A stretch of 64,000 bases of DNA from assembly GCF_014926385.1 (NCBI RefSeq), contig NZ_CP053291.1:1674001-1738000 (forward strand). Reading direction: 5' to 3'. Within the stretch, counting starts at the first letter, position 1. Each line of letters begins with the position of its first letter. Under the pieces are notes generated by a model that was given only the letters and a program-made list of their open reading frames with translations, was not told the DNA's origin and searched no databases. Source of the stretch: Trueperella pecoris (GTDB taxonomy: Bacteria; Actinomycetota; Actinomycetes; Actinomycetales; Actinomycetaceae). This document shows, piece after piece, positions 62,783-64,000 of the stretch. Made by a program: the position numbers and the translations under genes.

Positions 62783-64000
62783 GCTTAAGCCCGCCGACTA
62801 CAACCCGCGTAAGGACCTGAAGCCCGGGGATGCGGACTACGAGAAACTCAAGCGCAGCCTCACCGAGTTCGGCTATGTCGAGCCGGTGATCTACAACCAC
62901 ACCACCGGCCACATCGTCGGCGGCCACCAGCGCCTGAAAGTACTCGCTGATCTCGGCCACACCGATGTTGACTGCGTGGTCGTCGAATTGGACGAGACCC
63001 GCGAGAAGGCCCTGAACGTCGCACTGAACAAGATCAGCGGCGACTGGGACGAATCCAAGCTGGCCCTGCTCATCGCCGACCTGGACGCGGCTGACTTTGA
63101 TGCCGAGCTCACCGGCTTCGACGATGACGAAATCCAGGCGATGATTGGCTCCCTCGACGATGACGAGGTCACCGATGACGGCTTCGATCTCACGAAAGCA
63201 CTCGAGGCCGCCTCGTTCGTCAGGCGCGGGGACATCTGGACCGTCGGCAGGCACCGGCTCGTCTGCGGAGATGCCACCAACGCAGACGATGTGGCAGTGC
63301 TCATGGACGGCAAGAGCGCGAACCTGGTGCTCACCGACCCGCCCTACAACGTGGCCTTCGAGTCCTCCGATGGGCTCACGATCAAAAACGACGCGATGAA
63401 GGCAGACTCCTTCTACGAGTTCCTGCTCGCATCGTTCACGAACATGGCGGGCGTGTGTGAGAAGGGTGGGTCTGCGTATGTGTTCCACGCCGACACCGAA
63501 GGGCTGAGCTTCCGCAAAGCGTTCATCGACGCCGGGTTCAAACTCTCCGGCTGCTGCATCTGGGTCAAAGACTCCCTCGTGCTGGGACGCTCGCCGTACC
63601 AGTGGCAGCACGAGCCCGTGCTCTACGGGTGGAAGCAAGGTGCCAAGCACAAGTGGTTCGCTGATCGGAAACAGACCACGATCTGGAACTTCGCCAAGCC
63701 GCGAAAGAACTCCGACCACCCTACGAGCAAGCCGCTGGACCTGCTGGCCTATCCGATCCGCAACTCAACCCAGGCAAACGCGATCATCCTCGACACCTTC
63801 GCTGGCAGCGGTTCGACGCTGATAGCCGCCGAGCAGACCGACCGCATCGCGTACCTCATGGAGCTGGACGAAAAGTACGCCTCGGTGATCCTGCGCCGCT
63901 ACGCCGAGGCGACCGGGGACGCAGCCGGGATCACCTGCCAGCGCGACGGCGCCCAGTACACGTACCTGGATCTGGTCAAACAGGTCGACCGCGACCGCGA
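62754..64000 (+). CDS. ParB-domain DNA methyltransferase, partial
   Basis: About 415 residues are visible from the GTG at 62754; the frame is open at the window end. Residues 1-95 are a ParB/Srx-like domain (GYVEPVIYNHTTGHIVGGHQ). From about 160 a beta-class N6-adenine or N4-cytosine methyltransferase has TDPPYN near residue 197 and FAGSGST near residue 349. Overlap with the SAM synthetase gene points to co-regulated modification of phage DNA, most likely to evade host restriction such as the Type I system next door. Only a few residues are probably missing. Confidence 0.88.
   Translation, partial: MLIKQLPIAELKPADYNPRKDLKPGDADYEKLKRSLTEFGYVEPVIYNHTTGHIVGGHQRLKVLADLGHTDVDCVVVELDETREKALNVALNKISGDWDESKLALLIADLDAADFDAELTGFDDDEIQAMIGSLDDDEVTDDGFDLTKALEAASFVRRGDIWTVGRHRLVCGDATNADDVAVLMDGKSANLVLTDPPYNVAFESSDGLTIKNDAMKADSFYEFLLASFTNMAGVCEKGGSAYVFHADTEGLSFRKAFIDAGFKLSGCCIWVKDSLVLGRSPYQWQHEPVLYGWKQGAKHKWFADRKQTTIWNFAKPRKNSDHPTSKPLDLLAYPIRNSTQANAIILDTFAGSGSTLIAAEQTDRIAYLMELDEKYASVILRRYAEATGDAAGITCQRDGAQYTYLDLVKQVDRDR

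Larger units (their letters stand above)
48960..64000 (+). mobile_element. prophage early and packaging region (partial)
   Basis: A rightward block with replication, recombination and packaging genes of a siphovirus-like phage, from the sigma-like gene to the ParB-methyltransferase at the window edge. Large terminase, portal, capsid, tail, lysis and integration genes are not present, so either they lie beyond 64000 or this is a remnant. The left end meets the defence island directly, with no lysogeny module in between. Confidence 0.75.

Noticed and set aside
1-64000. tRNA or rRNA genes, especially as a prophage attachment site
   Set aside because: No cloverleaf with T-loop and acceptor stem was seen by eye; a tRNAscan run would settle it.

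Overview
The window looks like a high-GC actinobacterium, most likely Actinomycetaceae or a close relative. The evidence is the gene order dacB, DUF2342-type metalloprotease, tilS, hpt, ftsH, folE, folP, folB-folK, DUF3180, two PH-domain genes, together with frequent GTG/TTG starts and ATGA stop-start overlaps. The family assignment is an inference. I saw no rRNA, tRNA or CRISPR array.

Backbone, about 1-31200. Bases 1-10075 hold one leftward cluster for cell-wall trimming, purine salvage, tRNA lysidine formation, membrane proteolysis and folate synthesis. Next come ppa, a secreted NlpC/P60 protein, metX and an alpha/beta hydrolase, then a protein of unknown role with a RAMA-like end. A large FAD/Fe-S dehydrogenase follows. 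An iron-uptake operon feoA-feoB-feoC-like lies under a probable DtxR/IdeR box. After it come a YIP1 membrane protein with an overlapping LppM-like lipoprotein, then ppdK and a frameshifted phospholipase-D-like gene.

Transition, about 31200-32900. An XRE regulator with its own operator-like repeats is followed by debris: the C-terminal end of a DUF4143 ATPase, short tandem repeats, and a second diverged copy of the regulator's 3' end. This looks like an insertion hotspot.

Defence island, about 32900-48660, all leftward. It carries an IetAS pair (AAA ATPase plus subtilisin-like protease), the C-terminal half of a Type ISP restriction-modification enzyme, and a nearly gapless seven-gene operon. 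That operon fuses an ABC-three-component (ABC-3C) system (zinc-ribbon/C-terminal component, small middle component, DUF2326 ATPase) to a small HTH regulator and a complete Type I restriction system hsdM-hsdS-hsdR. This hybrid operon is the best candidate for an undescribed combined system.

Prophage early region, about 48960 to the window end, all rightward. It holds a sigma-like regulator, DUF2800 nuclease, DUF2815 protein, family A DNA polymerase, antirepressor, DUF4406-like protein, primase-helicase, VRR-NUC nuclease, SNF2 helicase, HNH nuclease, P27-type small terminase, a phage-borne S-adenosylmethionine synthetase and a ParB-methyltransferase cut by the window end. Structural genes and integrase are not in view. 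A nested stem-loop at 57947-58044 is a candidate origin or structured RNA.
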